From assembly GCA_037783415.1 (NCBI GenBank), contig JAZGTN010000118.1:434001-498000 (forward strand): a stretch of 64,000 bases of DNA, in the 5' to 3' direction. The notes below the pieces were generated by a model, which worked only from the letters and a program-made list of their open reading frames with translations, was not told the DNA's origin and searched no databases. Positions 24,141 to 35,342 of this stretch are shown here, piece by piece (positions within the stretch are counted from its first letter, which is position 1; the number at the start of each line of letters is the position of its first letter). A program made the translations under genes and the position numbers. The DNA comes from Leptasterias polaris. Its lineage: Eukaryota > Echinodermata > Asteroidea > Forcipulatida > Asteriidae.

Positions 24141-24243
24141 ATTTAATAACATAATTATAATTCTGCTTTTTACTTGATGTTTTTGTTTCGTGTACGGATT
24201 GAAATATCCAAAGGCTTTCAAATCAAACTCCACAGGTGCCTTA

Positions 24244-24612
24244 AAGGCACTGGACACGTTTGGTAATTACTCAAAATATATATTAGCATAAAAACTTACT
24301 TGGTAACGAGCAACGGAGAGCTGTTGATAGTATAAAACATTGTGAGAAACGACTCCCTCTGAAGTAACGTAGTTTTTTAGAAAGAGGTAATTTCTCACTA
24401 AAATATTAAAAGACTTCAGGCCTGAAGCCTTTTATTGGCATCTAAAGCACACAAATTTGTGCAACAAGGGTGTTTTTTCTTTCACTATTTTCTTGCAACT
24501 TCGATTATCAATTGAGCCCAAATTTTCACAGGTATTTTATTTTATGCATATGTTGCGATACACCAAGTGAGAATACTGGTCTTTGACAATTACCAAACGT
24601 GTCCAGTGCCTT
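24244..24612. mobile_element. 369 bp TA-flanked MITE (best copy of the family)
   Basis: The terminal 24 bp (AAGGCACTGGACACGTTTGG and on to TAATT) are perfectly inverted at the two ends, and TA dinucleotides flank both ends (24242-24243 and 24613-24614). A TA duplication is typical of Tc1/mariner-type insertion (family knowledge). The centre holds a near-palindrome, ACTTCAGGCCTGAAG, around 24412-24427. There is no coding capacity. Related copies or fragments lie at 11130, 27912, 41360, 43945, 56336 and 57401. Confidence 0.85.
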
Positions 24613-24614
24613 TA

Positions 24615-25985
24615 AATACTTGATCATGCTAGCTTGATCTCTTTAAGTTGCAAATAAGACAAGAAGACCTAAATGTTATAACCTTATCCTGTGACGACAT
24701 GGACCAGTTAAAATGTGAATGTTATTCTGATAAATCATCGTAGAAGAATATCATCCACCGATTAACAAGAAGACATGCTGTCAAATTGTTGAGATTTCTT
24801 CTCAAATCTGTAGTAAGAGTAAACAAGTCCACAATGCTCGTGGAACAACAATCCACTCGTTCGATAAACATCATTTTCCCCAAACCAATGAAGCACAAAC
24901 CCAAACTTGATATATTACTCGACAATCAATTTCTGTATTCAACCAAGTCTATAATTCTCGCTAGATGGTCAAACAATATCTTATCAATTCGGCAATACCG
25001 TGCTAGAAAAACTTCATGAATAAAACATTTCAATAATTTGACATGTGCGACTTCATATACGCGATCAGGTGAGCATAATCTCTCCTGTAAAAAATGGAGA
25101 TTATTTGCGTCACGTTCACGATGTGACAAAATAGCCGCGGACGACAACAGAGCGAAAGGGACAGCTTATACGAATTAGCATGTTCTACAATTGCAGGTGG
25201 AGCGTTACATTGTATATTGGAAATCATCATGCGGAAGGACTTACACAAAAGTAGGTTGGGTTGTCCAACTCACAAAAATTTGACTCAAAAACCATTCGCA
25301 TAAAATAAATATACAATATTTGTTCTCCTCAGCAACCATTGATATTCGTTTTAAATCGCAAACTTCATTTCTTCTCAAAAATAAACATAATCTAGAATTT
25401 AGAAAATGTAAAAAAACAAAATAAATAAAAAGATTTACATAGAATAATAAACTATGCTGAAGTTAAATATTACCTGAATGCATATCAATGAAATGCCGCT
25501 GGAGAAACAAGAAACCGACCCATTGAAAATAGCAAAATAAATAACATTGCGAAGGCACGCGTGTAAAACGTATATCATATTTCTTTCTATGGTACACACT
25601 AGCAACATTTCGCTTCGGAAATTTGTTCAGAGATTCAAAATTGTAAGCAATCCGTCAACTCTCCAGTTATAGACACCTTGACCAAATAAACACATATTCA
25701 TAGCACGAGGGAATCGCAGTTACAGTCCGGCAGTATGGTGTCAGTCCATCTTGGACTTCTCGTCCATGTACGTTACGGACTAACAACTCTGTTGACGGAG
25801 ATACCCACGGGGCAAATGTTGAATTTACGCGCCACTGGTCCAACGCTGAAGCCTGCCTCGTATTGATGAGATACGAAACCCGCGGGAAGTTAGTACCAAG
25901 AAATAACAAACCGCGAAGAAATCAACTAAAGAATGGATAATCTGTTACCAATGACGTCATTAAGGTGGGAAGAGCAGTCATATAA
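24615..25985. other. Unannotated stretch
   Basis: Overlapping short open frames on both strands at 24722-25248 show no recognisable domain. No other feature was seen. Confidence 0.45.
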
Positions 25986-25992
25986 AGGTCGA

Positions 25993-26176
25993 GTCCGAAG
26001 TGGCAGCTACGGCTACGGCTCCGGCTCCGGCTCCGGCTCCGGCTACGGCTACGGCTCCGGCTCCGGCTTCAGCTATTGCTGGATAACCACGTCATCTTGC
26101 GTTAAAGTGCATTGGACGTCCTTAGCAACACCCTACAGCAACACCCTACAGCAACTGTAGTCGCCACTTTGGATAC
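25993..26176. mobile_element. 184 bp MITE containing a GGCTCC/GGCTAC hexamer array
   Basis: The ends GTCCGAAGTGGCAGCTAC and GTAGTCGCCACTTTGGATAC are imperfect inverted repeats. Next to the left end is an array of nine to ten hexamers (26011-26068) alternating GGCTAC and GGCTCC. Near the right end CAACACCCTACAG is duplicated in tandem. The open frame encoding Gly-Ser-Tyr repeats here is a by-product of the array. Confidence 0.65.
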
Positions 26177-27544
26177 AGCCTAACTTAACATGGTTTGGGT
26201 AGAGCTTGACCTTCCTCCGTGCCTTACCTATGGGGAGCCAACCAACGCACAGGGCCCCGTGCTCTGCAACAAAATATCATCAGATGAAATAATTTACATT
26301 TTGTAATGACACAAAGGTATGGTATATAAGACCAAGTACAGTTTGTGTTGTGTAAATGATCCCATCGACACCACAAATGAAGGTGCCACCTTGCCAACTA
26401 GAAATTGGTACCGAGGTCCACATACTTAGTGGATAAAAAAGTAACAATGTGTTTTCCAATTCAAAGACGGACAGCTCGGGGGAAAAATAAATAAATTAAC
26501 AAATAAAATAAATAAAGTAAATATTGTCAAACTGTTTTAAATCTACCAATAATCCATACATTAATAGAAGTACGTATCAAGTGGACCACAAATCAACAAA
26601 AACCAGCTGAAGTTTAAGAAGATGAAAGTAAACGATGATATAAAAGACGCCATTTCCTTCGTACAACCATGGACGTAGAAATGGAAACGTTTGCAGTGTT
26701 ATCAGTTGTGGTAACATTATACACCCTTAAACTTCAGACAATTCGTCAACAGTCATCACACTGTATGCAACGTGCTGTTCAAATACAGGCTGTGTAAGTA
26801 ATGTACGCAGAGTGTGCAAATAACCAGATCACTCAGTGTCGATTCCACGCCATATTTCGGCATCCAACCGAACTCCCTACAAATTTATAAAACATTAAGT
26901 TGTTTCTGTCTGAGTAAAACTAGTGCATAGCATTACACTTCATTACCATGTACTCATGTTAGAAATCTATAGCATTGCCCGAGTGGACTGCACGTAGACC
27001 AGGTGGTCCTCAAGAGACTTACAAACCAATCAATAAACACAGTCTAAATTTCATGCAAACTGGTTCGATATGATGTATCAAAAAGCTATTAAAACTGGTG
27101 AACTTTTTGATGAAAGGACTTATTAGGTACTTCTACTTAGTGACTGACTGATCTTGTGTATTTCTAGACGTATGACCAAACGATATTATAATAAACAATC
27201 TGTGTCATAGCTTGATGGGGCACCTTGTGGCGTTCGTGTAGTGCGTGCAGGTGCACGTGGTTGAATCTGCAGGTGCAATGTAGGCAATCGAACCCTTTGC
27301 TCTTATCAGACATCTCATAAAGATACTGGCGTCATCTCCATCACGGACGATGAGACGCTCTAGGGGCTCGTCACAGCGGAATTTACAACTCGTATTACGT
27401 GCTCAATATCAATGGCCATCCACATCATCGTTCTTATTCAAGGTTATTGAAACAAAAATGGAAAGTTGATACCTCCAAAACCGACAGTGTCAAAAACTAC
27501 AGGCGTTCATTTCACTGTATTTCTTCTTTTGCAGATCAGACAAA
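26177..27544. other. Unannotated stretch
   Basis: No gene, RNA or repeat family recognised. Confidence 0.45.
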
Positions 27545-27845
27545 ATGATAATAATAATTATAACTAGAAATAAGTTCTTTAAAGTACGTTATCAATGCGC
27601 TTTACTAATTGCCCTGGTCATTAATTCTCGGCCAATAACATTCTTGTATCTTTCTCAGCAGCTCCATGGGGAGTGCAAAAGGATATTGTTAAACACATTA
27701 TCAACCCATGGGTAAATAAATTCAATTGTTAAAAAAAAATTCTTGCACGAGGACACATTGTGTCATGACCGGGAGTGGAACCCACACCCAGATGACTTCA
27801 CAACAAGAACTTGAATTCAATGCTAAACTGCTCGGCTTCGAAACG
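27545..27845 (-). mobile_element. tRNA-derived SINE, family 4
   Basis: Reading the minus strand, a B-box-like GGGTTCCACTCCCGGTCATG is followed by GACACAATGTGTCCTCGTGC, an A-rich link, GGAGCTGCTGAGAAAGATAC and AGTAAAGCGCATTGATAACG. It ends in an ATT-type microsatellite (27546-27560). The order of tRNA-like head, body and LINE-like microsatellite tail fits a SINE. Confidence 0.65.
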
Positions 27846-27911
27846 CCATAATAACATCCTATCATATTAGAGCAACAAAAACACATAAATAAATACATAC
27901 GTCAAGCCCTT

Positions 27912-28260
27912 TAAAGGCAGTGTATACTTTTGGTTCAAGACAAGTCCTCACTTGGTGTATCACAATAAGTGCATTAAATAACAAACTCGTGAAAATGTTG
28001 GCCCAATTGGTCATCAAAGTTGCAAGAAAAAACACCCATGTTGTATAGAGATATTTGTTTTCAGATGCCTGAGAAAGTTTTCATGCATAAAGCATTTCTC
28101 AAATATTTGAGTGAAAAACTATCTCTATCACTAAAACTACATTTCTTTAAAGAATGTCGTTTCTAACAATGTGTTATAGTATCAACAGCTCCCCAGTGCT
28201 CTATACCGGATAGGTTTTTATGATTATTACCTTTTGGAGTAATTATCCAAGGTACATTTA
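27912..28260. mobile_element. Diverged copy of the TA-flanked MITE family
   Basis: It begins TAAAGGCAGTGTATACTTTT, then carries CTCACTTGGTGTATCACAA, GGCCCAATTGGTCATCAAAG, AACACCCATGTTGT and CAACAGCTCCCCAGTGCT, matching the minus strand of 24244-24612 in order. The right terminus is eroded to TAATTATCCAAGGTACATTTA. Confidence 0.7.
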
Positions 28261-28735
28261 ATGAATGACTCAAAATCAATAACTGCTGAATCCCGTTGTA
28301 TGCACAGTAGCTACAGACGCACCATCAGTTTTACGGCATGAGCCGATTCCTTAATATGAAACAAAGTACTAGCACATTATTGTTACACTCTCTCTACAAA
28401 TGTCAATGTTTAAGACTGTTTTATACGGAGAGGGGACATTTTATGCTCCGTACGTGTGAACCTGTCGGTAATGAATGTTCTCGTTATTTATCGTAATGTT
28501 GCCTCGATGGTTTCAAATTTCTTATTGCGTTTCGCACTTAGTTTATTTTGCATCCTCAAACAAGATTACTGAAACACTGGAACATTTGTTACAAAGATAT
28601 ATCGTTGCATGATATATTGCCAAGGCGCAAACAGTCAAACAGCAGTTTAATAGTCAATGATGGTTGTGAAGCCGAGCAAGGCGAATTTAATCACCACACT
28701 AGCCAAGACCCTCGTGCATGAGGGATGACAAGGAA
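28261..28735. other. Unannotated stretch
   Basis: No feature recognised. Confidence 0.45.
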
Positions 28736-28920
28736 AGAAGTTTCAATTTTATAATGTGAGAGGGAAAACCCCAGCGAATGAATTCAGGGAAACCCCACGC
28801 ATTGCAATCAGGTAGGGACTGAAAACCGACTCCACTTAGTGCTCTCATTAGGATTCGAACCGGCGTCCTAGAGGTATTCACGAGGACAGATATCACTACG
28901 CCAACCTAATACCGCTCAAT
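28736..28920 (-). mobile_element. tRNA-derived SINE, family 1, copy B
   Basis: On the minus strand, a TTGGCGTAGTGATATCTGTC A-box-like stretch and a CGGTTCGAATCC B-box-like stretch precede the body with TTTTCAGTCCCTACC and GCGTGGGGTTTCCC. It matches copy A at 8308-8500 throughout. Confidence 0.7.
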
Positions 28921-30686
28921 GTACTGCGTGTTGTAGAAAAACGCTCACATAAAAGCAGGTCACGTTTGAATTTACTTAGATTTGTATTGGACGAGAAATT
29001 TTAAATATTAATTCGTACATTGTTGTTGTTGTTGTTGTTGTTCTCCCCCATTTTTTATAATGTTATACAATTTGCAAACCTGTTTATTTTGCCATATATA
29101 ATAAAGTGACATGGTATGGTATTGCTTGGGTCACAATTTGTGCTCTATAATAATTGGTTGATCCCATTTTAGGGTTAAAACTTGTATTTTAAGTTGTTCC
29201 CACTTCCATCTGTGGATAGGTCAGGTTACATGATTAAAATTCATACATCATCGAATAGCTAACGGATTTAGTTCTTTTTGAGGTTCGCTTACTTAAAAGT
29301 ACAGAGGCTAGTACCACGTGACAGACATTTATCGATGACTTGCTGAGCGAACCCGGGTTTCGGTTACCAAATAATCGATTACATTGTGTCATACTTCCGT
29401 CGAACACTCGATCTAAAATGTATCCAAGTATTAAGGCATTTTACAAAACTTGTTAGTATTCGGAAATTGGATCTACGATTCGATATGGTCAAAAGCCGCT
29501 CACGGGTACTGCACGCTATGAAAATACATAAGAATTAGCCGAATACAATCCGGAAGGCAGGATTCTGAAGCTTTCAGTATTTTTTAACGATTAGGCCAGT
29601 TATTAATGCGCATATAAATAAAGTTGTCTGTTGGTTCCGTCCTTTATTAGCATCCGGTGAGGAACTTGAGGGTTACTTGACCCAGAAAACTCGATACTAT
29701 GTATAGCTTTTCCCCATACTATATTACAATAATATATTGTGACGATTAAGTAAAAATTGATAGAGCTTCAGTCAGACGATACTGTTATTTAGGGCCTGTT
29801 ACAAGCATATCCATCAATGTCGATGGGGGTATTGGGTATCAAATCACCGGCCGGCTACAGATTACAAACGAGGTATGAATATTCGTGTCGAGAACATGAT
29901 TTGTTATTCGATCTTTATGGGTAGTCTGTGTTGAATATGACTGCCATTTGGAATGTCCAAGGGCAATGTTACGCAAGGAAATAATGCTGCTAACCTATCG
30001 TATTGATTAAAAACAATAAACTTGTATTGACGGACGCTGTTCGACCATGTTTTGTTTTGTGATGGGGAAGATATTGTGTTTCATTTAACAAGGGCTCGTG
30101 TTAGGTCCGAACAATATGGCTTTGGCTTTTTGGTTCAATCTATTAACCACATTCGGACTCATTTTTCTTATTGATTGAATTTTAGAAAAGATCATTTGTG
30201 CTGTTTTCGTTCAAGTTGGTCTTTCATGATTTTACATTTTGCATCAACAGTTGCAATGGAAATCTTATCAGGTAAACTAAAACCATCATTGCGCACTGTG
30301 TAGAGATCCGTTTACTTGCATTACATCGCAGTCTGGATCCTTCCTGTTGGATACCACTCGATACGTCTCTGCCAGATGACATTTAATCTCGTTTGAATGT
30401 GTTCAGTACAAAGTTGACCAATAAAACTAATTAATTAACTTGTTACGGGATCAATCAATCTTTATTTGCTAGTTATGCCCGGTTTGTTCGTTCAATTACC
30501 TCCGTTGATATCTACCAATAACGAGACTACATAGATCGGATCTGTTTATAAAGCCACGCGGGTATCTTGGTATCGAGGTGATATTAAACACTGTGACATT
30601 ACGGAGTCTATGAAACAACAGAATGTCCCGTAAAGGTCAACCTCGTCCCCCGTGAAGAGGTTATTGGTCATGGTGGATGGGACAAC
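28921..30686. other. Unannotated stretch with (TTG)n microsatellite and a possible LINE tail
   Basis: (TTG)n lies at 29020-29042. The plus-strand GATCAATCAATCTTTATTTG near 30450 looks like the reverse complement of a GATT-repeat LINE tail, but nothing upstream supports a full element. No gene was recognised. Confidence 0.4.
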
Positions 30687-30800
30687 AGGGGTGCGTTTTC
30701 GCGGTCGTAACCAATAACTGTTTCGGTCAATGGCCAGTGATTAACCAATGGCAAGTTGAACCGAAACAGTTATTGGTTACGACCGCGAAAACGTACCCCA
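30687..30800. mobile_element. 114 bp hairpin element (MITE-like)
   Basis: GGGG followed by TGCGTTTTCGCGGTCGTAAC and CAATAACTGTTTCGGT is repeated, almost perfectly inverted, at the right end, leaving a loop of about 36 bp. The arms contain ATTGG/CCAAT cores. It has no coding capacity, and no clear target duplication was identified. Confidence 0.65.
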
Positions 30801-33572
30801 CGTAGTGTGGTAAAATATTGCATCTGGTTATGTCTTGATTGACCTAATGTATAATTCAACAGACACAAAGACCACAGGGCGGCTAACATACTGGTGGGTA
30901 TCCATTAACTAATAATCAATAACTAATTATGGTTTTAAACACAGTTCCCCTCATTTCAAAGAGCGATGGTAACAAATTTCAGACCGATCCAAGCTCTGCA
31001 CCCTGCTGATGTTAACATTCTTCTGTTTCATAAACTCAAACAGAAACCTCGTCAGAATTGACCGGGAATCCGAGTCGCCGGAGCGGTATACCAACTTCTT
31101 GGTCAGGCTGTCAGGAAAACTGTAGTTAACAAAAAGGTACTTTAACTTGAATTCTGCGTCGGTTTGACCCGTTTTTTTGATAACTTTGACAACGACTCCT
31201 GGTCATACTGATCCAGACATCGGTCTGGCCCCACGGGACCCCAAATCCATTTTGGCCCATGAGTTTTTCGAGTGAACACAATTCTAGTTTGTATGTTATT
31301 TAGTGGATTAGACTAATTTAACATAACAGCCTCGGATTTCTGCTAGTGGTTTGACAGTTGCGGAAAACAAGATGATTTTGCCGTCATGCAGTAGACAAAC
31401 CAGGAATAAAATGTTATCACTGTGTCTATTTTAACCAAGTACGTCAGGTTGGTTTTTATGTAAGCAGGGCGTATGAACTAAACCGACCAGCGATGAAAAC
31501 ATCTCCTGACAGTTATGACGAAACACTGATGCAATATAGAATTGAGTACTTTCTCCGCTTATTGCGTTATAACCGCTGGCAAAGCCTACACAGCATCCAG
31601 CTCATTGTCATTACCAGTCATATTATGGTAGAGTTTGGCTATTTCATGACACGTTTTAGCCTAGAGGTTTTATGTTTCGGAAGAGAAACTGACCCCGAGG
31701 GCTACATGACTGCAGCTGCTTCTCTGTCATGGCTTGATACATCAATGTCAGGCTTTTATAATCAGGAATGTTTAAGAGTTCCGATCTTCACTGGGATGTA
31801 AGAAAAGACGATCAACCATCCCACTCTTTGCGTTACTTGTATTAATTGAGTTTTAGCTTTGTTGGGTTGAAGTTAACTATGAAATACAACAATTGCAATG
31901 TGGAACATAAAAAAAAACACTGGAAGTTGTTCCTTTGTTGCTTTCGGTAACATTCCATAACCACTGTGTGGTGATGACGCATTTACACTTCATGAGCGAC
32001 GCATCATGTGATATCCATACTTTCTACAACGGGCTACAAGAATGGTTGACAAAACTTAATCAATTTAACTGTGACAACATGTTGACAACATTTAGGGAAG
32101 TTAGTATTAAATAAAGTCATCGGGATGCAGGATTCAGGCTACATTATTTTTAGGGACAGTACTCAATTGGTAATTTTCAGCACTAACTTGGGGGACGGCG
32201 TAATATAAAAGGTTAGTATTTCACGGTATTTGATGATCTTAAGATTCGTAGGGTTAAGACATTTTTAAACTAAATGATAGGAGTACTGAAGAACGATTTG
32301 GTCACAATAAGTCAAGATAAAGATTTATCACGAGGTCGCAACTTTCCCCCAAGTGGGGAGGACCTTTCTCAGTAGATATGAAGGAAGGTTTGTAAAGAGG
32401 TAGTATCAAGCTTGAGACAAGTGCGTCTCAAAGTGGGTCGGGTTTGAAATGCAAATCGCCACATAAATCACACCACCTACTGTTTATGGTTAGTTTTATG
32501 CCTGAATCAGGTCTCAACTATGTTGACCACTTCTGTCATAATGTGCCTCAGGAAAAGCAGCAAAGCAATTCTAAAGAGCTGTGCTTTTAGTTAAACTGCA
32601 GATTTATCTCGATGGGTGTTTATGCGACTCGATTATTGGCTGAGATCTCTATTCATATTCTGAACTGTGCGTGCGGTTGACAAAGATGACGTGAGATTCC
32701 TCGGCACCCGAGCTCTCACAAACATGCCAAGTATAAATGGTTTCGACGGGTGCAGAAGAGGGGATTTCAAATCGTCAAAACAAGTGCGAATCTGGATTCG
32801 GAAAGAGCGACTTGAGAAGATTTTTAAATGACTGGGAGTCCAGAATGGGGTCTTTAAGTGTCCAGAGAGTGTGCATCTATCATTGTGACACCTGTTCTAC
32901 CTAGATGGATAATTGGTGCAAACTCGCCCAGAATAGTCAAGACGTCACAATCGATCTTGCTCTGGACAAGTGTGCCGTGCATCAGTGTTACACTTTCAAC
33001 GCATAATAATGGGGCAAGAGTAGAAAATTCGCGACTTGGAATACAGATTTTAAACTTTGAATCCCGTGTTCACGATGAAGGCAAGATACTTTTTAAAAAA
33101 ATACAAATTTATCAAGTTATCTTGTTGGGACAAATGTACCATAAAAACACGAAGGTGCAAAATGTTACAATTCAAGCATCGTGCGGAAGCGAGCCATTAT
33201 GGAGACATAAAGACGCCAACATGTTTTACAAACAAAAATGGCTTCTACTTAACACTTAGAAACAATCCAAAACTTTAGGATTTATTTTTTAATAATTAAA
33301 CTTATATGTTCTTATATTAATTTGATCAATGCAAATATTATTTCAAAGGGTTTGGCTATCAAAATCTTTTAAATTGTGCTTTCATTTGTTACATTTATTC
33401 AGGATTCAATCCATTATTTTACGTTATTTTTCTTTAACTAACTCACACAGCACAAACTATCAGAAAAAACAAAAGAAAATACCAAACACAAAAAACAAAC
33501 AGCCTTGTATAATAAACTGCACAATTTAAGCAATAAATGTCAAGTAGAGGGAAATGTACGGAGTCCGATGGG
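30801..33572. other. Unannotated stretch with a fragment of the IR3 repeat
   Basis: 31150-31275 shares TTCTGCGTCGGTTTGACCCG and GGCCCATGAGTTTTTCGAGT with the repeats at 19285 and 39845. Open frames at 31493-31801 and 32858-33278 show no recognised domain and are probably chance. Confidence 0.4.
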
Positions 33573-34139
33573 TTACGATATACTCGATCCCTGTACGCCA
33601 CAATCAAAGGTAAATAATGGAACCGTATCTACAAGTCTCGAGAGTAACTTCAGTTTCAATTCAATACCCGTATTTCTGAGCTCCATCAAGGTTACGGTTC
33701 GCGGCCAGTGAGATCCGGGACTTCTCTGTCTCTCTCCCATGTTTCCACAAAGCTCATGGGACGATGGTGCATCACTAAGTGTGCTTTTCCACTCGGTATA
33801 TCGAGCCTGTACTCTTGAGGATGCACCACAATATTGAGTAATTGCTTTCTGGGATATGGCTTGTAAGATCGTAAACGGCGAGGGCAACATCGCAGTTAAT
33901 GCATTCCTGAAATCCAACAAATTGTCAGCGAGACACGACGCGCGGCTCAGCAGGGCGAAGCAAGTGAAACTTGATCTAAATACCCGTTTACCTGCGATGT
34001 GGATCGTTTGATGCGACTTGTTACGAATTGTCACGTAGCGGAAGGAGAACGTTAACATACCGAATGTTCTTGATGGTCGCGCAACCTTTCCATTTAAAGA
34101 CCGTTCGTACATTATGTTGACTGATGTGAAAGAATACAA
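33573..34139 (-). other. Unrecognised 188-codon open frame in a GC-richer patch
   Basis: A minus-strand frame is open for 188 codons. The first ATG would start about nine codons in, since the upstream start is TTG. The patch is visibly richer in G and C than its surroundings, which both lengthens chance frames and is typical of exons. I see no domain, signal peptide or transmembrane segment. A shorter plus-strand frame (33505-33711) overlaps it. Splice sites were not convincingly located on either strand. Confidence 0.2.
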
Positions 34140-34765
34140 GGTTTCTGAACAAAATTTCAGCTCAAAAGTTGTTACGCGATTGTCTGAAGTACGAAGAAAA
34201 TATCGGGGAAAATATTCAAGGCCCCTTCAACTTAACAAAGATATAATTTTTCAACATTATTAACTTCGCCTTTTTTACATTCAAAATTGTTTTGAAACGC
34301 GACTGAAAAAAAAATTTCTGAAAAGGAATTTCCATGGAGACCACCTGTCAACAGAATTATTTTTATTCGTCGTTTGTCTTCACCACAGACAGCAAAGACT
34401 TACTAACAACTCGTTGATAGATACACATTAAGTCCTGAGCAAATTTTCAGATCTTGTTAAAAAAATATATACTTTGAAGACGGGTTTTGCCACGCACCGA
34501 TTTCTAGTCGCGAGATTGTACTATACACTGCTCTTTGGCACATTTGTTGCTTATCTAGGTCGGTCCTGTATCCATTAATCCATGGGTATCTTCACAGTAA
34601 AGGTTAAACAGTTCCAACCTCATGGTCTTGATGAACCCCGTGAATAAGAGCGAGTGCGAAGGTGTAAGCATTAGGTTTCAAGAAGGCATCAAGTAATTTC
34701 TATACAGCAAAGTATATGAAGCTATAGCTGTTCAACACTTTCAGTCGGAGCAGGTGTGTCAATGA
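34140..34765. other. Unannotated stretch
   Basis: No feature recognised. It ends at the left target copy (34766-34774) of the next element. Confidence 0.45.
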
Positions 34766-34786
34766 ATCCCAACAGCCGATACTCCA

Positions 34787-34867
34787 CATTTCTGTTAGTA
34801 GTTAACGACAAAAAAGGGTCAACGAGTGACAGCACTTACCAACACAGATTACTACCTCGTCTCCCAG
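34787..34867. repeat. 81 bp direct duplication, left copy
   Basis: It begins CATTTCTGTTAGTAGTTAAC and ends CTACCTCGTCTCCCAG. It matches 35145-35225 with about one difference (CAGCACTT against CAGCGCTT). Confidence 0.9.
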
Positions 34868-35003
34868 GTTACTACCTCTGTTGGCAGGTAACAGGAAGGA
34901 ATGTAATCTGTATATGGGGCCTTTCTTTTGTTGATAAACAAAGTGCGCCGGATGGCATGGTCGGCCGAATTCAACATTTTCTGTAAATATTCATGAACGG
35001 AAA

Positions 35004-35052
35004 CCCTAACCCTAACCCTAACCCTAACCCTAACCCTAACCCTAACCCTAAC
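35004..35052. repeat. Interstitial telomeric repeat, eight CCCTAA units
   Basis: Eight uninterrupted CCCTAA hexamers (TTAGGG on the other strand) are bracketed by AAATATTCATGAA (34985-34997) and its inverted relative TTTATGAATATTT (35055-35067). TTAGGG is the telomere repeat of echinoderms and vertebrates. The array is internal, with unrelated sequence on both sides. Confidence 0.95.
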
Positions 35053-35144
35053 TATTTATGAATATTTGTGTAACACTGCTTCAAACTATGGCAATCTGTT
35101 TTTGATTTGCAGTTATGGCTTTCTATACTTTCCAACCTGGGTTA

Positions 35145-35225
35145 CATTTCTGTTAGTAGTTAACGACAAAAAAGGGTCAACGAGTGACAGCGCTTACCAA
35201 CACAGATTACTACCTCGTCTCCCAG
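35145..35225. repeat. 81 bp direct duplication, right copy
   Basis: See the left copy at 34787-34867. This copy is joined directly to the right terminal inverted repeat, while the left copy is joined to the left terminal repeat. One intact small element can be inferred as ancestor. Confidence 0.9.
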
Positions 35226-35342
35226 AAATGTGGAGTATCGGGTGATCCCAACAAGGGCCTTCGTTTTTAGATTTGGCAGTTTTAGTAAACTGTGTAGATT
35301 TTTTAGAGGTCCTCACATAACGGTATGAATTGAATCATCTTC

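Larger units (their letters stand above)
34775..35244. mobile_element. Mobile unit carrying telomeric repeats
   Basis: CCGATACTCCACATTTCTG at the left end (34776-34794) is inverted at the right end (35223-35241). ATCCCAACA lies outside both ends (34766-34774 and 35245-35253), as expected of a 9 bp target duplication. Just inside the left end is an 81 bp module (34787-34867). A second, nearly identical copy in direct orientation lies just inside the right end (35145-35225). Between them are 277 bp that contain the telomeric array. It has no coding capacity. Confidence 0.7.

Noticed and set aside
25933..26160. Gly/Ser/Tyr-rich protein gene
   Set aside because: The repetitive peptide is a translation of the GGCTCC/GGCTAC array inside a miniature element.
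35004..35052. Chromosome end
   Set aside because: Only eight hexamers, with ordinary sequence continuing on both sides and a target duplication around the whole unit.
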